Shown piece by piece: positions 26,360-34,824 of a stretch of 64,000 bases of DNA (position 1 is its first letter; each line of letters starts with the position of its first letter). The notes under the pieces are model-generated. The model saw nothing but the letters and a program-made list of their open reading frames with translations. It did no database searches and was not told the origin of the DNA. Origin of the DNA: Pseudoxanthobacter soli DSM 19599 (GTDB taxonomy: Bacteria; Pseudomonadota; Alphaproteobacteria; Rhizobiales; Segnochrobactraceae); the NCBI RefSeq assembly GCF_900148505.1, contig NZ_FRXO01000001.1, forward strand, positions 796,414-860,413, in the 5' to 3' direction. Both the position numbers and the translations under genes were made by a program.

Positions 26360-27289
26360 ATGATCGAGACACGTCTGCTCCGACAGTTCATCGCCGTGGC
26401 CGAGGAGCTGCATTTCCATCGTGCAGCCGAGCGATTGCACATGGCGCAGCCGCCGCTCAGCCAAGCCATCCGGAAGCTGGAGGACGAGCTGGGTCTGCTC
26501 CTGTTCGAACGCAGCAACCGAAACGTCGCGTTGACGGCCGCCGGGGCATCCTTCCTGGAAACCGCGCGCTGCGCTCTGCTGCAATTGGAGGATGGCGTCG
26601 AGCAAGCCCGGCGGGTTGCCGCCGGCGTCGCAGGCCGCCTCACCGTCACGTTTATCGACACCGCGCATTTTGACATGATGCCGTTGGTCGTCCGGACTTT
26701 CCGCCACCAATTCCCGAATGTGGAGTTGCGTCTGCAGGAGGCGACCACTACGGCGCAGGTGGATGCGATACGCACGGGGATTGCCGATATCGGCTTCATG
26801 CGGTGGCCCGGCATCGTCATTCCGGATCTGACATTCGAGCGTGTCGCGCAGGAGCCGGTGGTTGTTGCCCTGCCCGAAGATCATCCCTTGGCGAAAGCCG
26901 CCACGGTCACGCTCGCGGACTTGGCCCCGGACGATTTTGTTGCCACACCTCGTGCTGAAGGGCCGGGCCTCCATGATCAGCTCATTGGTCTTTGCCGACT
27001 GGCTGGATTTTCGCCTCGGATCGCGCAGGAAGCTCGCCAAATGCAGACCGCCGTGGGGCTGGTGGCCGTGGGGCTGGGCGTTGCGTTGGTGCCGGATTCG
27101 CTCGCGCGAGGGCAAAGGAACGGCGTTGTATTCCGCCCAATCGCAGTCGACGCGCCTCCCGAGATGACGGTCATGGACGTGGTTGTCGGGTGGGACGCAT
27201 CAAAGCGGTCGCCTGTTCGCGACGGCTTCCTTGCGACGACACGGCAAGTCGCATCTTACGATATGCAAAACATATCATTCGATCATTAA
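26360..27289 (+). CDS. LysR-family regulator upstream of aldo/keto reductase
   Basis: 309 residues from the ATG at 26360; the frame is open from 26309 but that part is leader. ETRLLRQFIAVAEELHFHRAAERLHMAQPPLSQ is the helix-turn-helix of the BenM/CatM-like LysR group, which often senses aromatic compounds. It precedes the aldo/keto reductase gene by 63 bases on the same strand, an unusual tandem arrangement for LysR and target. The 227 bases upstream hold no gene I can recognise. Confidence 0.9.
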   Translation: MIETRLLRQFIAVAEELHFHRAAERLHMAQPPLSQAIRKLEDELGLLLFERSNRNVALTAAGASFLETARCALLQLEDGVEQARRVAAGVAGRLTVTFIDTAHFDMMPLVVRTFRHQFPNVELRLQEATTTAQVDAIRTGIADIGFMRWPGIVIPDLTFERVAQEPVVVALPEDHPLAKAATVTLADLAPDDFVATPRAEGPGLHDQLIGLCRLAGFSPRIAQEARQMQTAVGLVAVGLGVALVPDSLARGQRNGVVFRPIAVDAPPEMTVMDVVVGWDASKRSPVRDGFLATTRQVASYDMQNISFDH

Positions 27290-27352
27290 TCAGATATTTT
27301 ACATCTCACAGTGCCGCAAAGATAATCGCTCCCGACACAATGGGAGTGCGGC

Positions 27353-28363
27353 ATGGAGTACCGGCGCCTTGGCCGATCTGGCCTCAAACTGTCGGCCCTT
27401 TCCTATGGCAGCTGGGTGACCTTCGGGACTGCGCTGGACGATGCAGGTGCCCGTGATTGTCTTGCGCTGGCTTATGAGAGGGGGGTCAATTTCTTCGACA
27501 GCGCTGAGGTCTATCTCGGCGGGGAAGCCGAGCGCATGCTCGGCCGGGCCATCAAGGCGCTGGGCTGGCCACGGGATTCATTCTGTGTTTCCAGCAAGGT
27601 CCTCTATGGAACGGGGGACAATCACGATCCCGCCGAGACCGCCCGGCCAACCCAGCAAGGGCTGAGCCGGAAGCACATCATCGAAGCCTGTGAACAAGCC
27701 TTACAGCGCTTTGGTCTCGACTATCTCGACCTCTACCTCTGCCATCGGCCTGATCCCGACATGTCTTTGCCGGAGATTGCGTTCACGATGGACAGCCTCA
27801 TCCGGCAGGGGAAAGTCCTCTATTGGGGAACGTCGGAATGGCCTGCCTCGGATATCGAGGCGCTGATCGCCTTTGCCGACCGGAACCACCTCATCCCGCC
27901 GCAGGTTGAGCAGCCCCAATACAATTTGTTCCATCGCGCCCGCGTGGAGCAGGAGTATCGGTCTATCGCCGAGACACACGGTGTTGGCTTGACCACATGG
28001 TCGCCGTTGGCCTCCGGTGTTCTCGCGGGACGCTATGATGATGGCATCCCACCCGGATCACGGCTGACGGCGGCAGGCTTTTCCTGGCTCTCGGATTTCG
28101 TCTTTGCCGGACGGCAGGAGGAGATGCGCGCGGCGGCGCGGCGCCTTCAAGGCATTGCCGCCGATCTCGGCAGCTCTCGCGCCCAGCTCGCCATCGCCTG
28201 GTGTCTGGCCAACCCGTCGGTGAGCACGGTGATCCTCGGCGCTTCGAGCAACGCCCAGCTCGCACACAACCTCGCGGCGATTGAGTTCGTGGAGAAGCTT
28301 ACGCCGGAGATTCGCGAGAGCATTTCGCAGGCCATGAGTTTCAAGCCCGATCGACCAATATGA
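27353..28363 (+). CDS. Aldo/keto reductase
   Basis: 336 residues with the AKR barrel pattern: NFFDSAEVYLGGEAERMLG (Asp/Tyr of the catalytic tetrad near 50-56), SSKV (Lys near 81), DLYLCHRPDP (His near 126) and QPQYNLFHR. Sequence resembles the potassium-channel-beta/YghZ subgroup, which reduces aldehydes, ketones or methylglyoxal with NADPH. It is probably co-transcribed with the NIPSNAP gene 24 bases downstream. Confidence 0.93.
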   Translation: MEYRRLGRSGLKLSALSYGSWVTFGTALDDAGARDCLALAYERGVNFFDSAEVYLGGEAERMLGRAIKALGWPRDSFCVSSKVLYGTGDNHDPAETARPTQQGLSRKHIIEACEQALQRFGLDYLDLYLCHRPDPDMSLPEIAFTMDSLIRQGKVLYWGTSEWPASDIEALIAFADRNHLIPPQVEQPQYNLFHRARVEQEYRSIAETHGVGLTTWSPLASGVLAGRYDDGIPPGSRLTAAGFSWLSDFVFAGRQEEMRAAARRLQGIAADLGSSRAQLAIAWCLANPSVSTVILGASSNAQLAHNLAAIEFVEKLTPEIRESISQAMSFKPDRPI

Positions 28364-28387
28364 AGACGGGAATCGAAGGAAAGATCA

Positions 28388-28858
28388 ATGCCATCAAACG
28401 AGATCATTCGTCGAAGGACGTTTATCGGGGCCTCAATGGGAGTAGTTCTACTCAATGGATCCGGGATTGCCACTGCAAAAGCCGAGCAGACGAGCAATCA
28501 AGCCCCAGACGGAAGAGAAAACATGATGCATCAATTGCGCATCTACGAGATATTCGAGCACAACAAGGCCGCCTTCCACGCCCGGTTTCGAGATCACGCG
28601 GTGCGCATCATGAAACGTCACAGCTTCAATATTCTAATCATGTGGGAGGCCCGGACGAGGGACCGGACGGAGTTCGTTTATCTCCTCGAATGGCCCGACG
28701 AAGCCGCCTTGACCGAGCGATGGGCCTCGTTCATGGCAGACCAAGAATGGTCGGGCATAAAGGAGCGTACCGCGGCGGAGCACGGCAAGTTGGCTGGAGA
28801 AATACAGAGCCGCGTTCTCCGCCGAACTGACTACTCACTGCAGCTTTGTTCGACTTAA
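28388..28858 (+). CDS. NIPSNAP-family protein with Tat-like leader
   Basis: 156 residues. The N-terminus has a twin-arginine-like motif (IRRRTFIGASMG) followed by a hydrophobic stretch and an Ala-x-Ala site (TAKAEQ), suggesting export to the periplasm. The mature domain, MHQLRIYEIFEHNKAAFHAR to EFVYLLEWPDEA, is a NIPSNAP dimeric alpha-beta barrel. The activity is unknown. Export of such a protein is unusual; the alternative is an internal ATG at about 28523 giving a cytosolic form. Confidence 0.8.
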   Translation: MPSNEIIRRRTFIGASMGVVLLNGSGIATAKAEQTSNQAPDGRENMMHQLRIYEIFEHNKAAFHARFRDHAVRIMKRHSFNILIMWEARTRDRTEFVYLLEWPDEAALTERWASFMADQEWSGIKERTAAEHGKLAGEIQSRVLRRTDYSLQLCST

Positions 28859-28977
28859 TTAGCTGCTCCGAGGGCTTTGGAGAGAGGCTTCCGGCGGATT
28901 GCGCGGCTATCTCCGACTTTTGATTTTCTTCGATACCGTCGAAGTAATCCACGGCGAGCCGGTTGCCGGGCTCCGAC

Positions 28978-30495
28978 TCATGACGCGCCAGCGATACCTC
29001 TCCTCCTCCCGAAGGTGAAAAAGCTGAGTGCGGCCAGCACCCAGACACCGATGGCGCCGTAGAGCATCACCTCTCCGAAGCCGCCGGCCAGTGCGGCAAG
29101 ACCGAGCACCTTCGACACTCCCGGAGGGGCTTGATCGAAAGCACCGACGTTTCCGGCGGCGACCTGTTCGGCGATGTGCCGAAGTTGCGTGGCGTCGAAC
29201 GATCCGGACACCGCACTCAGGCGCTTCAGAACGCCGTCAACCAAGACAAAGCCCATCAGCGCGATGTTGATGGCGAGCGAGATCATCCGTGCGCTCATGT
29301 CGATGCCGGATGCCATGCCGGCCCTGTCGCTCGATACTGATCCAGTCGTGGTGTTGGTGACCGGCGTGTTGGTCGCCCCGAGACCGATCCCGGCCAGCAA
29401 CGCGCCGATCAATGTCGTCGGCAAGGCCGCCGGACCACCGCCTGTTCCGATCTTCATGATGAAAAAGCCGAGACCGATCACGAACAATCCGGCCGGGATG
29501 ACGGTGCCGGCGCCAAGACGCAGCGAAAGGCGTTCGGCATAGGGCGGCACGACCAGCGTCGGCAGGGTGTAGGCGAGAAGTGCAAGGCCAGCGGTCAGCC
29601 CGTCGAGACCGAGCCCCGCCTGAAACCAGATCGGCAGATAGATCATGAACGGCCAGAAGCTGAAATTCATGCCCATCGAGCCGAACAAAGCTCCGGAAAA
29701 CGGCCGGATTCGGAACACCGAGAAATCAAACATCGGGTGCGGCGTGATCTGCTCGACAATGACGAAGGCGATGAGGCTGAGGGCGGCTGTAGCGACGATC
29801 GCCAGCGCGAGCAGACTGGTGAAACCGAGTTCGCTGCCCTGAGTAATGACGTAGGCGACGCAAAAGACGGCCAGTGACAGGGTCGCGATGCCGCCGAGAT
29901 CCAGGCGCCGAGCGGCTGGATCCTTCGACTCCCGAACACCGCGCCAAGCCAGGATGACGGTCAGCACGGCGATGAAACCGTGGATCAGAAACACCCAGGC
30001 CCAGCCCATCAGGGCGGCGATCCCGCTGCCGATCACCGGACCGAAGCCGAGACCGAACCCGGTAACGATGCCCCACCAACCGAAAGCCCGGGCTCGATCA
30101 GCCGCCGTGCTGAACTGATGCGAGAGCACGGCGATCCCACAAATCAGCATGGCGCCGCCGCTCGCGCCTTGGAGCGCACGCCCAACGATGAGGATCATCA
30201 TGTTGGGGGCCAAGCCGCACAGGACGGACGTGCCGCCGAACGCAACGATAGCGACGACGAGGAGACGCTTGCGCCCGAAGCGATCCGCCAGTGTGCCGGC
30301 AGCCATGAGGACCGTCGCCACGGCGATGGTGTAGGCGTTCATCGTCCACTGGAGCTCTTGGAAATCGGCGCGAAGGACTTTCTCCAGCGTCGGCAGAATC
30401 GCCGGAACGCTTGATATTTCGAAACCGAACATCAGAGCCGACAAGCAGATGGCGGCCAAGGCAAGGTTACCTTGCCGCGAGGAAGCAAAGGACAT
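28978..30495 (-). CDS. MFS multidrug transporter (DHA2, 14 helices)
   Basis: 505 residues from the ATG at 30495; the frame is open to 31671 but that part is antisense to a LysR gene. About fourteen hydrophobic segments; LADRFGRKRLLVVAIVAFG is the signature loop and FGPVIGSGIAALMGWAWVFLI the motif C region of EmrB/QacA-type proton antiporters. No linked membrane-fusion gene is present. It is divergent from the LysR gene at 30676. Confidence 0.92.
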   Translation of the reverse strand: MSFASSRQGNLALAAICLSALMFGFEISSVPAILPTLEKVLRADFQELQWTMNAYTIAVATVLMAAGTLADRFGRKRLLVVAIVAFGGTSVLCGLAPNMMILIVGRALQGASGGAMLICGIAVLSHQFSTAADRARAFGWWGIVTGFGLGFGPVIGSGIAALMGWAWVFLIHGFIAVLTVILAWRGVRESKDPAARRLDLGGIATLSLAVFCVAYVITQGSELGFTSLLALAIVATAALSLIAFVIVEQITPHPMFDFSVFRIRPFSGALFGSMGMNFSFWPFMIYLPIWFQAGLGLDGLTAGLALLAYTLPTLVVPPYAERLSLRLGAGTVIPAGLFVIGLGFFIMKIGTGGGPAALPTTLIGALLAGIGLGATNTPVTNTTTGSVSSDRAGMASGIDMSARMISLAINIALMGFVLVDGVLKRLSAVSGSFDATQLRHIAEQVAAGNVGAFDQAPPGVSKVLGLAALAGGFGEVMLYGAIGVWVLAALSFFTFGRRRGIAGAS

Positions 30496-30675
30496 GGTCA
30501 GGCCTTTCAGCGCCAAGATCACTCGGCGTCTCGCGCGCGGCCGTTCACCCCCAACGGCTGAAGCCGGAGTGGCACGGCAGTCTTGCGAGCGACTGTTGTT
30601 GATGGACCTGATCGTAGGCGAAACTTGACGATATAAGAATGATATGGCTGAATATTTCAGAGACAACAAATCTGG

Positions 30676-31545
30676 ATGATCGAAATGGCATCCCTTGATG
30701 TCGAGTCCGTTCAGGCCTTCGTGGCCATCGCCGACCTTCAGAGTTTCACGCGCGCGGCGGAGGCCCTCGGCACCACGCAAGGGGCGATCAGCGTCAAGCT
30801 GCGGCGCCTGGAAGAGCGGATCGGCCAGCGGCTGATCGAACGCACGCCGCGCCACGTCCGGCTCTCCGCACACGGCGCAGTCTTTCTCGACCGGGCTCGC
30901 GACTTTCTTGCCGCGCACGAAGCGGCGCTGTCGGCGCTCGCTTCCACCACCCCACGCCGCTTCGGGCTCGGCATCGCTGCGCATGTGGCCGGACCGGAGC
31001 TTCCGACCCTTCTGGCGCAACTCAACGCGTATGATCCGGGCCTGCGCATCGAGGTCCGCCTGGAGAATTCGCGCACGCTGCTCGACGCCTTCGATCGTGG
31101 AGAGCTGGACGCCTGTATCATTCGTCGCGAAGACGACCGGCGCGACGGCGAGGTTCTCGGTCCCGAACATTTCGGATGGTTCGCCGCGCCGAATTTCGAG
31201 CATCGGCAGGGCGAGCCTCTGCGGCTGGCGGCCCTGTCGCCGTCCTGTGGCGTGCGCGATATCGCGACCCGCGCCCTCGACGAGGCAGGCATCGCCTGGA
31301 CGGAAGTGTTCCTCGGTGGCGGCTCGTCGGCGGTGACGGCAGCCGTCTCCGCTGGACTCGCCATGGCCGTCTTTTCCTGTCGCCTTGCTCCGCCCGGCAC
31401 CGTCGAAATCGGCGAACGCTTCAGGTTGCCGCGCCTGCCGTCGTCCGAGATTGTGCTGCACTCCACACTCACCGATCCCAAGTCGCGCGCTGCATTGCGC
31501 ACATTGGCTGCGGCTTTTCGGGAGCACCGCGCGATGGCCGGATAG
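30676..31545 (+). CDS. LysR-family regulator, partner of DHA2 pump
   Basis: 289 residues (ATG 30676; a second ATG at 30685 is possible). LDVESVQAFVAIADLQSFTRAAEALGTTQGAISVKLRRLE is the DNA-binding domain, followed by an effector domain. The 180-base interval to the divergent pump gene would hold both promoters. Confidence 0.9.
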   Translation: MIEMASLDVESVQAFVAIADLQSFTRAAEALGTTQGAISVKLRRLEERIGQRLIERTPRHVRLSAHGAVFLDRARDFLAAHEAALSALASTTPRRFGLGIAAHVAGPELPTLLAQLNAYDPGLRIEVRLENSRTLLDAFDRGELDACIIRREDDRRDGEVLGPEHFGWFAAPNFEHRQGEPLRLAALSPSCGVRDIATRALDEAGIAWTEVFLGGGSSAVTAAVSAGLAMAVFSCRLAPPGTVEIGERFRLPRLPSSEIVLHSTLTDPKSRAALRTLAAAFREHRAMAG

Positions 31546-31604
31546 CGGACGCGGGACAACCGCCCGCAGCCGGCACCGTTGGTCGGACAGCGTCGCCGGC
31601 CCCC

Positions 31605-32528
31605 TTATGACGTTGCCGAGGCCCGTTCCGGCGCGAGCTGATCGACAACGGTGAAGGTCAGGCCGGTCCAATACTCGCCCGCCTCAACGACCGCGATGGA
31701 TCGTTCCGCTTCCTCGATGGCGGCATGGCCGTCGGACTGCAGGAAGCTCTCGACATCCTTCATCGAGGCGAAGGCCATGAGCGTCACGCCATCGATCCGG
31801 CTGGCTACGGGGTGGAAGAACGGCACGCCCTCTGTGACGGGACCGATGTTGTGCAGTTGGACGTAACGCTTCACGAGATGCTGCGTATCGGCCTGGCCGA
31901 CCACCAGTTCGGCATGGTCGTGCAGCCAGCGGCGCTGGAACGTCTCGCGGTCGAGATCATCGCGCCGGATGTGGGTCTTGATCAGGACGATCGAGTCGTT
32001 GCCAGCCGTGTTCGGCATGATGACGAACTGGCGGGCGAGTAGCGGCCCGAGATCCCGGAAGATGGCCTGATCCTCGGGAAGGATCTTGCGACGAACCCGC
32101 TCGGCACCGAGAACCGCGCCGAGATCGTCTAGCCCAGAGAAGTTGAGATACGCGACCCCGTCCCACTGCGGACGTCGGTAGGACTCGACGTGACCGACGA
32201 TGGTCTCGAACAAGCGACCGTCCGCGTCGAGCGGCGGCCGGTAGGGCGGCGGGTTCAAGCTCGTCGGTCCCGACGCCACGCGGTGAATCTGATCGTAACG
32301 CAGCAGGCGCTCGATGGTCTTGCGATCGTCTGGCTCGTCGGGATGGAGGAAGCGCGGGCCATGCGCCTTGCGCCAATAGTCCCCCCATGTTTCGAAACTG
32401 AGATTAGGGTCGGGTTCGGACGCGTTGGCGGTCGGATCGGCGCGCGACAGGAACGAGAACAGCACCGTCAGCGGAGCGGTTCGAGCGTCGGACTCGGTTG
32501 AGGTGGACGGTGCGACAGAGGCGGTCAT
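31605..32528 (-). CDS. EthD-domain protein
   Basis: 307 residues from the ATG at 32528, which overlaps the upstream MFS stop (ATGA). It contains two ferredoxin-like halves of the EthD type: residues about 25-135 with FETWGDYWRKAHGPRFLHP, and about 185-300 with DRETFQRRWLHDHAEL, each with the W..H-P/H spacing of dimeric alpha-beta barrels. EthD proteins accompany degradation of ethers and aromatic compounds, with uncertain chemistry. Coupling to the pump suggests a shared inducer. Confidence 0.8.
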   Translation of the reverse strand: MTASVAPSTSTESDARTAPLTVLFSFLSRADPTANASEPDPNLSFETWGDYWRKAHGPRFLHPDEPDDRKTIERLLRYDQIHRVASGPTSLNPPPYRPPLDADGRLFETIVGHVESYRRPQWDGVAYLNFSGLDDLGAVLGAERVRRKILPEDQAIFRDLGPLLARQFVIMPNTAGNDSIVLIKTHIRRDDLDRETFQRRWLHDHAELVVGQADTQHLVKRYVQLHNIGPVTEGVPFFHPVASRIDGVTLMAFASMKDVESFLQSDGHAAIEEAERSIAVVEAGEYWTGLTFTVVDQLAPERASATS

Positions 32529-33748
32529 CGGGCGTACTCCTTTGAAGCGAAGGGGATGGATGGCGGAAACAGAGAGCGCAGCAGCGCGACGAGGCCGCAG
32601 GCGGCGCCTGTGAAGCACACACCGGCCCAGCCGTAGCGGCTCCAGGCCCAGCCGCCGGCGAGCGCGCCGATCGCCATGCCGATCATGGCGGCGGTCATCA
32701 GTAAGCCGTTCAGCCGGCTGCGCGCGGCGGGGTCGATCGTCGTGACGATGGTCTGGTGCGAAACCAGCGCGGCCATAACGCCGAGGTCGAACAGCACCGC
32801 CCCTGCGATCAGCGCGGCGATTGAATGCGGCGACGCCAGCATCAGGACAAAGGCAAGAGCGACCAGAAGGCAGCCGAGGCGGATCGCGATGGCAGGCCCG
32901 CGGGCGTCGGCGAGACGCCCGAACAGAGGGGCGCCGAAGGCCCCGGCGGCGCCGGCCAATCCGAAGGTGCCGGCCGCACCCGCACCAAGATGGAGCGGTG
33001 GCTCGGCCAGCATCAACGCCAGTGTGGACCAGAAGGCGCCGAGGGTTGCCGCCAGCAGGCCTTGGGTCAGAAGAGCCTTGCGCAGCACCGCGTACCGCCC
33101 GACCAAGGTGGCGAGGCTCAAGAGAAGAGCGCCATAGGAACCGTTGGCGGTCGCCGGCTGGAGCGGCAACCAGCGCCAGACCGCAACGCCGACCAGCGCC
33201 ACCATGGTGGCGGCCAAGGCGTAGATCGCTCGCCAGCCGAAGAGATCGCCGACGACACCACCCAATGTGCGAGACAACAGGATGCCGCAGAGCAGGCCCG
33301 TGGTCACAAGCCCGATGGTGCGCCCCCGCTCTTCGGCCGTCGCGAGTTGCGCCGCCATAGGCACGAAGTCCTGGCCGAGGCTGCCGAGCAGTCCGACGGC
33401 GAGGCTGACGGCGAGAAGCACGGAAAAATCCGGCGCGAGCGCCGTCGCCGACAGGAGAAGCACGAGCAGGATCGACTTGGCGAGGACGAGCCGCTTGCGG
33501 TCGATGAGATCGCCGAGCGGGGCCAGCAGCAGCATTCCGAGGGCATAGCCGGCTTGGCTCACCGCCGGGACGAGGCTCGCCGGTTCCGATCCGATGCCGA
33601 ATGTCTCGCGCACCAGCGGGACCACCGGCTGGATGTAGTAGACATTGGCGACGCCGACGCCGGCTCCGATCGCCAGAAGCCAGACCAGGGCCGGCGGGAT
33701 CGAACGCCTTCCTTCGTCTTCATGGGTGGAATGCGATGGTCCTGGCAT
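32525..33748 (-). CDS. MFS transporter (arabinose-efflux type)
   Basis: 407 residues and about twelve helices; VYYIQPVVPLVRETF after helix 1 and LGDLIDRKRLVL as the signature loop place it near the YgaY/Nep-like efflux proteins. It is translationally coupled to the EthD gene and divergent from the LysR gene at 33871, with an AT-rich 122-base interval holding the promoters. Substrate unknown. Confidence 0.9.
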   Translation of the reverse strand: MPGPSHSTHEDEGRRSIPPALVWLLAIGAGVGVANVYYIQPVVPLVRETFGIGSEPASLVPAVSQAGYALGMLLLAPLGDLIDRKRLVLAKSILLVLLLSATALAPDFSVLLAVSLAVGLLGSLGQDFVPMAAQLATAEERGRTIGLVTTGLLCGILLSRTLGGVVGDLFGWRAIYALAATMVALVGVAVWRWLPLQPATANGSYGALLLSLATLVGRYAVLRKALLTQGLLAATLGAFWSTLALMLAEPPLHLGAGAAGTFGLAGAAGAFGAPLFGRLADARGPAIAIRLGCLLVALAFVLMLASPHSIAALIAGAVLFDLGVMAALVSHQTIVTTIDPAARSRLNGLLMTAAMIGMAIGALAGGWAWSRYGWAGVCFTGAACGLVALLRSLFPPSIPFASKEYAR

Positions 33749-33870
33749 GGCGCCGCTCCGTGGGATGCGGGCCGGACGACCCTATCCGGAGCATTTTATT
33801 GGCGACTGTAGTGGCGATAAATCGGCTCATATGGCAATATGAGTTGACAGATAGTCGTCAATAGGTCGCG

Positions 33871-34794
33871 ATGATTTCCGCCGAACACCTCAGTGGCATA
33901 ACAGCCTTCGTCCAGGCCGCCGACGCAGGCGGATTCACGCTGGCGGCGGAGAGGCTCGGCCTTTCGAAATCCGGTATCGCCAAGAGCGTGGCGCGGCTCG
34001 AGGATCGGCTCGGGGTTCGATTGTTCAACCGAACAACACGCCGCTTCGCTCTGACGACCGAAGGCCAATCTTTCTACGACACCTGCGTGCGCGTCCTGGC
34101 CGACCTGGAAAACGCCGAGGCGGCACTCAACGCGCATCGCCTGCGGCCGCGCGGGCGATTGCGAGTCGATCTGCCCGTGGTGTTCGGCCGACGCTGGGTG
34201 CTGCCCGTGCTCCTCGACGTTGGCGCGCTGTATCCGGAACTGTCGCTGGAAGTCTCACTGACCGATCGACGCATTGATCCGATTGACGAAGGCATCGACC
34301 TGGTGATCCGCATCGGCGATCTCGATGACAGCTCCACACTCGTCGCCAGAAGGCTGGGTGTGCAGCAATCGGTGCTCTGCGCCAGCCCCGATTATCTCGA
34401 CAAGCACGGGAGCCCCACCTCGCTCGATGATCTCAGCGCTCATGCCTGCATCGTCTTCGGCCGGGGCGGACAGTCCCTGCCGTGGTGGTTCCTGGATGGG
34501 AAAGGCGCGCCCGTGGCGAAGCCCGTCTCCGGACGGCTCTCGTTCAACCACAGCGACGCCATCTGCGACGCAGCCCTCGCCGGCCAAGGTATCGCGCTTC
34601 TATCGACTTGGCTGATTGCCGACCACTTACGCGACGGACGACTTGCACAGGTGCTGCCGGCGGTGCCGACGCGGGGTTTTCCGATCCACGCTCTCTGGCC
34701 GCAGACCCGGCAGATGAGCCCGAAGGTGCGCGTCGTGGTCGACGAACTGGTGAACCGCTTCCTGCCTGAGCCGCCGTGGGATCGCGATAGATGA
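33871..34794 (+). CDS. LysR-family regulator, partner of MFS/EthD operon
   Basis: 307 residues; ITAFVQAADAGGFTLAAERLGLSKSGIAKSVARLEDRLG is the DNA-binding domain and the rest resembles the DsdC/PA0477-like group of LysR proteins that often control divergent oxidoreductase or pump genes. It ends 30 bases before the convergent relaxase gene, closing the cargo block. Confidence 0.92.
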   Translation: MISAEHLSGITAFVQAADAGGFTLAAERLGLSKSGIAKSVARLEDRLGVRLFNRTTRRFALTTEGQSFYDTCVRVLADLENAEAALNAHRLRPRGRLRVDLPVVFGRRWVLPVLLDVGALYPELSLEVSLTDRRIDPIDEGIDLVIRIGDLDDSSTLVARRLGVQQSVLCASPDYLDKHGSPTSLDDLSAHACIVFGRGGQSLPWWFLDGKGAPVAKPVSGRLSFNHSDAICDAALAGQGIALLSTWLIADHLRDGRLAQVLPAVPTRGFPIHALWPQTRQMSPKVRVVVDELVNRFLPEPPWDRDR

Positions 34795-34824
34795 GCCTTC
34801 GCTCCAGCTTTCCCGGTGTTGAGA

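Noticed and set aside
28978..31671. An 897-residue open frame on the minus strand
   Set aside because: The MFS protein starts at 30495; everything upstream is antisense to a well-supported LysR gene.
32811..33748. Possible second transposon or CRISPR near repetitive GC-rich stretches
   Set aside because: No evenly spaced direct repeats with unique spacers occur here or anywhere in the window; the repetition comes from Ala/Leu codons in membrane helices.
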